NCBI GenBank assembly: GCA_966211525.1
Contig: CBIHOZ010000003.1
Span: forward strand, 1-64,000
From: Ohtaekwangia sp966211525
Lineage (GTDB): Bacteria; Bacteroidota; Bacteroidia; Cytophagales; Cyclobacteriaceae
Direction of reading: 5' to 3'
DNA length: 64,000 nt
The position numbers and the translations under genes were made by a program. The notes under the pieces were generated by a model, which had not been told where the DNA came from, searched no databases, and saw only the letters and a list, made by a program, of their open reading frames with translations. How positions within the stretch are numbered: the first letter of the stretch is position 1; every line of letters starts with the position of its first letter. This document shows, piece after piece, positions 62,239 through 64,000 of this stretch.

Positions 62239-64000
62239 ATGGTAAGGATTGCAGTTATAACAGCGACCCTTTTTTTGGGCGCTCTGGCGGGATTTTCGCA
62301 AACAGTTGGGGATTATAGGACAACATCGACAACAGGAACCACTGCGTGGACTTCCGCCTCCAATTGGGAGACTTATTCAGGCTCCGGATGGACGTCCACC
62401 ACTAATCCACCTACTGGAGCAGCTGGTACCACTATAACTATTGGCAGAAGCATGACAACTTCAACTGTGCTAAACATTCAAGGCGCATTAGTTGTAAATT
62501 CTGGCGTAACACTTACTATTGGAAACCCTTCCACTTCTACAGGCGCTAATTATGACTTCGTTGTTTCATCGACAGGTACACTTACCAATAACGGGACAAT
62601 TACTTTTGTAACTAGTGCCACGGTTGTCAATCCGGTAAGACTCCGAATAGATGGAACATTAATTAATAACAATACATTTACTATTAACGCCAACAACTTA
62701 TTTGTTACAGTTAACGGTACGCTGAAAAATTCGTCTGTCAACCTCAATACCAGCAATAGTCCAGTTAAAGTAGAATTCACCAGCGGTGCTACCTACGAAC
62801 ACCTTTTAACAACGGCAGCAGGGAATATACCGCAAGCAACATGGGCTGCAAATTCGACTTGTATTATTTCTGGATATACTACAAACACTGCAGTGCCGGG
62901 ACGATTAGGTTCAAACTTCGGAAATTTTATCTGGAATACTCCTTCCCTTGCTGTATCTCAATTTAATCTGGGCGGGCAACTCATTAATTTACAAGGAACG
63001 TTATCCATTTTGTCAACGGGATCTTCTGCTCTCTATTTAGGTCAAAGTGATTCTGAACCTGTAGGACTAACAATTGGAGGAGATTTGGTTATTTCAGGGA
63101 CATCGAATGTCCATATAGCTCAAGATGCATTAGGTAATTCTGTTACTGTAACTGGAAGCATTCAACATACGAGCTCCTCTCCGTTTTATGCCTCCTCGGG
63201 TTCCGGATCGACAGACATAACATTAGGAGGGAATCTTTCTACCTCAAGTACATTTAATGCAGGCATTGGTACTTTAATATTTCAAGGCGCCGGGTCGGCT
63301 CAAGCAATTAACGGAACGGTTAATGCTGGCAATATTAGTGTGATTAATGATGCTGGTGTCAATGTCGAGGGTATAGTTAATCTCACAGGTTCTATAACTT
63401 TGAATACTTCTACCGATGTTTTTGATGCTGATGGTACTAGCAATAACGGTACGTTAACGCTTTTATCTACCGATGATGACCCAGCGGTGGATGCTACTAT
63501 TGCTGCTATACCTTCAGGTGCAACATTTCAGGGTAACGTTACAGTGCAACGCTATATGAGTGGCGAAGGCTACCGCATGTATCGCTATATATCTTCACCC
63601 GTTACAAACGCTACTGTAGCAAACTGGCAAGATGATTTTTCAATCACGGGAGCTTTCACTGGTTATTCTACACGCGATCCTTCCAATAATTCTACTATAG
63701 TTTGTGGCTATAGATTAGGCACATCTGCTTCTATGTTTACCTATAATGAGGCAACGCAGGCTTATGCGGCTTATCCCACAACAAGTTCTGCTGCTGCGCT
63801 TGTACCAGGCGTAGGGTATTCAGCGCTTGTACGGAATTGCTCAAGCCCTACTATAATTGATGTAAGAGGTCCAATCAATCAGGGTAATATAAGTCCAACA
63901 ATAACGTATACTACTTCGGGTAGTAACGCTGCCATGTATGGCTATAACCTGGTTGGTAATCCATATCCTTCTGCACTTGACTGGGAGTCAACATCATGGA
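62239..64000 (+). CDS. Large secreted beta-helical surface protein, cut by the window end
   Basis: Open from the ATG at 62239 to the window edge, 587 codons without a stop. A signal peptide (about 1-20, ending GFSQ) is followed by long stretches rich in Thr, Ser, Asn and Gly with repeated strand units (LNIQGALVVNSGVTLTIG, GTLTNNGTITF, RIDGTLINNNTFTI), as in parallel beta-helix adhesins. From about residue 430 a segment with VTVQRYMSGEGYRMYRYISSPV and YNLVGNPYPSALDWES is typical of secreted Bacteroidota proteins with a type IX sorting domain at the far C-terminus, which is not in view. Likely a surface or gliding-related adhesin, by resemblance only. Confidence 0.85.
   Translation, partial: MVRIAVITATLFLGALAGFSQTVGDYRTTSTTGTTAWTSASNWETYSGSGWTSTTNPPTGAAGTTITIGRSMTTSTVLNIQGALVVNSGVTLTIGNPSTSTGANYDFVVSSTGTLTNNGTITFVTSATVVNPVRLRIDGTLINNNTFTINANNLFVTVNGTLKNSSVNLNTSNSPVKVEFTSGATYEHLLTTAAGNIPQATWAANSTCIISGYTTNTAVPGRLGSNFGNFIWNTPSLAVSQFNLGGQLINLQGTLSILSTGSSALYLGQSDSEPVGLTIGGDLVISGTSNVHIAQDALGNSVTVTGSIQHTSSSPFYASSGSGSTDITLGGNLSTSSTFNAGIGTLIFQGAGSAQAINGTVNAGNISVINDAGVNVEGIVNLTGSITLNTSTDVFDADGTSNNGTLTLLSTDDDPAVDATIAAIPSGATFQGNVTVQRYMSGEGYRMYRYISSPVTNATVANWQDDFSITGAFTGYSTRDPSNNSTIVCGYRLGTSASMFTYNEATQAYAAYPTTSSAAALVPGVGYSALVRNCSSPTIIDVRGPINQGNISPTITYTTSGSNAAMYGYNLVGNPYPSALDWESTSW

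Overview
The window is a chromosomal segment of a member of the Bacteroidota, most likely of the Cytophagales type. The evidence is a 2401-residue SprA (the type IX secretion pore), secreted proteins with type IX C-terminal sorting domains, a PorE-like OmpA protein, DUF3127 and DUF4197 proteins, LytTR two-component signalling, almost no Shine-Dalgarno sites, and several promoters of the Bacteroidota type (TAnnTTTG at -7). No phage, insertion sequence, CRISPR array, tRNA or rRNA was found. The naming of the order is inference.

Layout. 0-12.8 kb: housekeeping and sensory genes. These are a Tat-exported sugar isomerase-like protein, queA, an orphan MacB-type permease, recA, a membrane zinc aminopeptidase-like protein, a PhoB-like regulator and a PhoR-like kinase separated by a haem-type membrane protein, an RluA-type pseudouridine synthase, a TonB-C protein, a flavin/2Fe-2S reductase, an AraC regulator and a VOC protein. 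13-15.7 kb: rplM-rpsI-rpsB, then a terminator, then tsf. 15.7-28.2 kb: a lipoprotein, the PorE-like OmpA protein, an unusual D-aminoacylase-like amidohydrolase, a methyltransferase, aspS, tadA, DUF3127, superoxide dismutase, a class A beta-lactamase-like lipoprotein, a PASTA protein and small envelope proteins.

28.3-33.5 kb is a cobalamin unit: a B12 riboswitch followed by btuB, cobU, cobT, cobS and cobC, which together import corrinoid and assemble the nucleotide loop. 33.6-34.7 kb holds an Rrf2 repressor and an NmrA/YwnB-like protein, each preceded by the same TGTAA-N9-TTACA dyad, so they look like a small self-contained regulatory circuit. 36.2-43.2 kb holds an AraC regulator and a full RND efflux operon. 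sprA fills 43.4-50.6 kb. 51.9-58.3 kb carries a TolC/MacA/MacB tripartite exporter followed by a LytS/LytTR two-component pair. 58.3 kb to the end is rich in type IX secretion cargo: a protein that is almost only a sorting domain, an M43 metalloprotease and the first 587 codons of a large beta-helical surface protein cut by the window edge.

Some intergenic regions carry short tandem or inverted repeats (GATTGGAA, TAAGAAG and AGCTGCGAG families, and a hairpin cluster before sprA). These, with the Rrf2 operator pair, the HxH-less amidohydrolase and the sorting-domain-only protein, are the most unusual things seen. No clearly new multi-gene system was identified.
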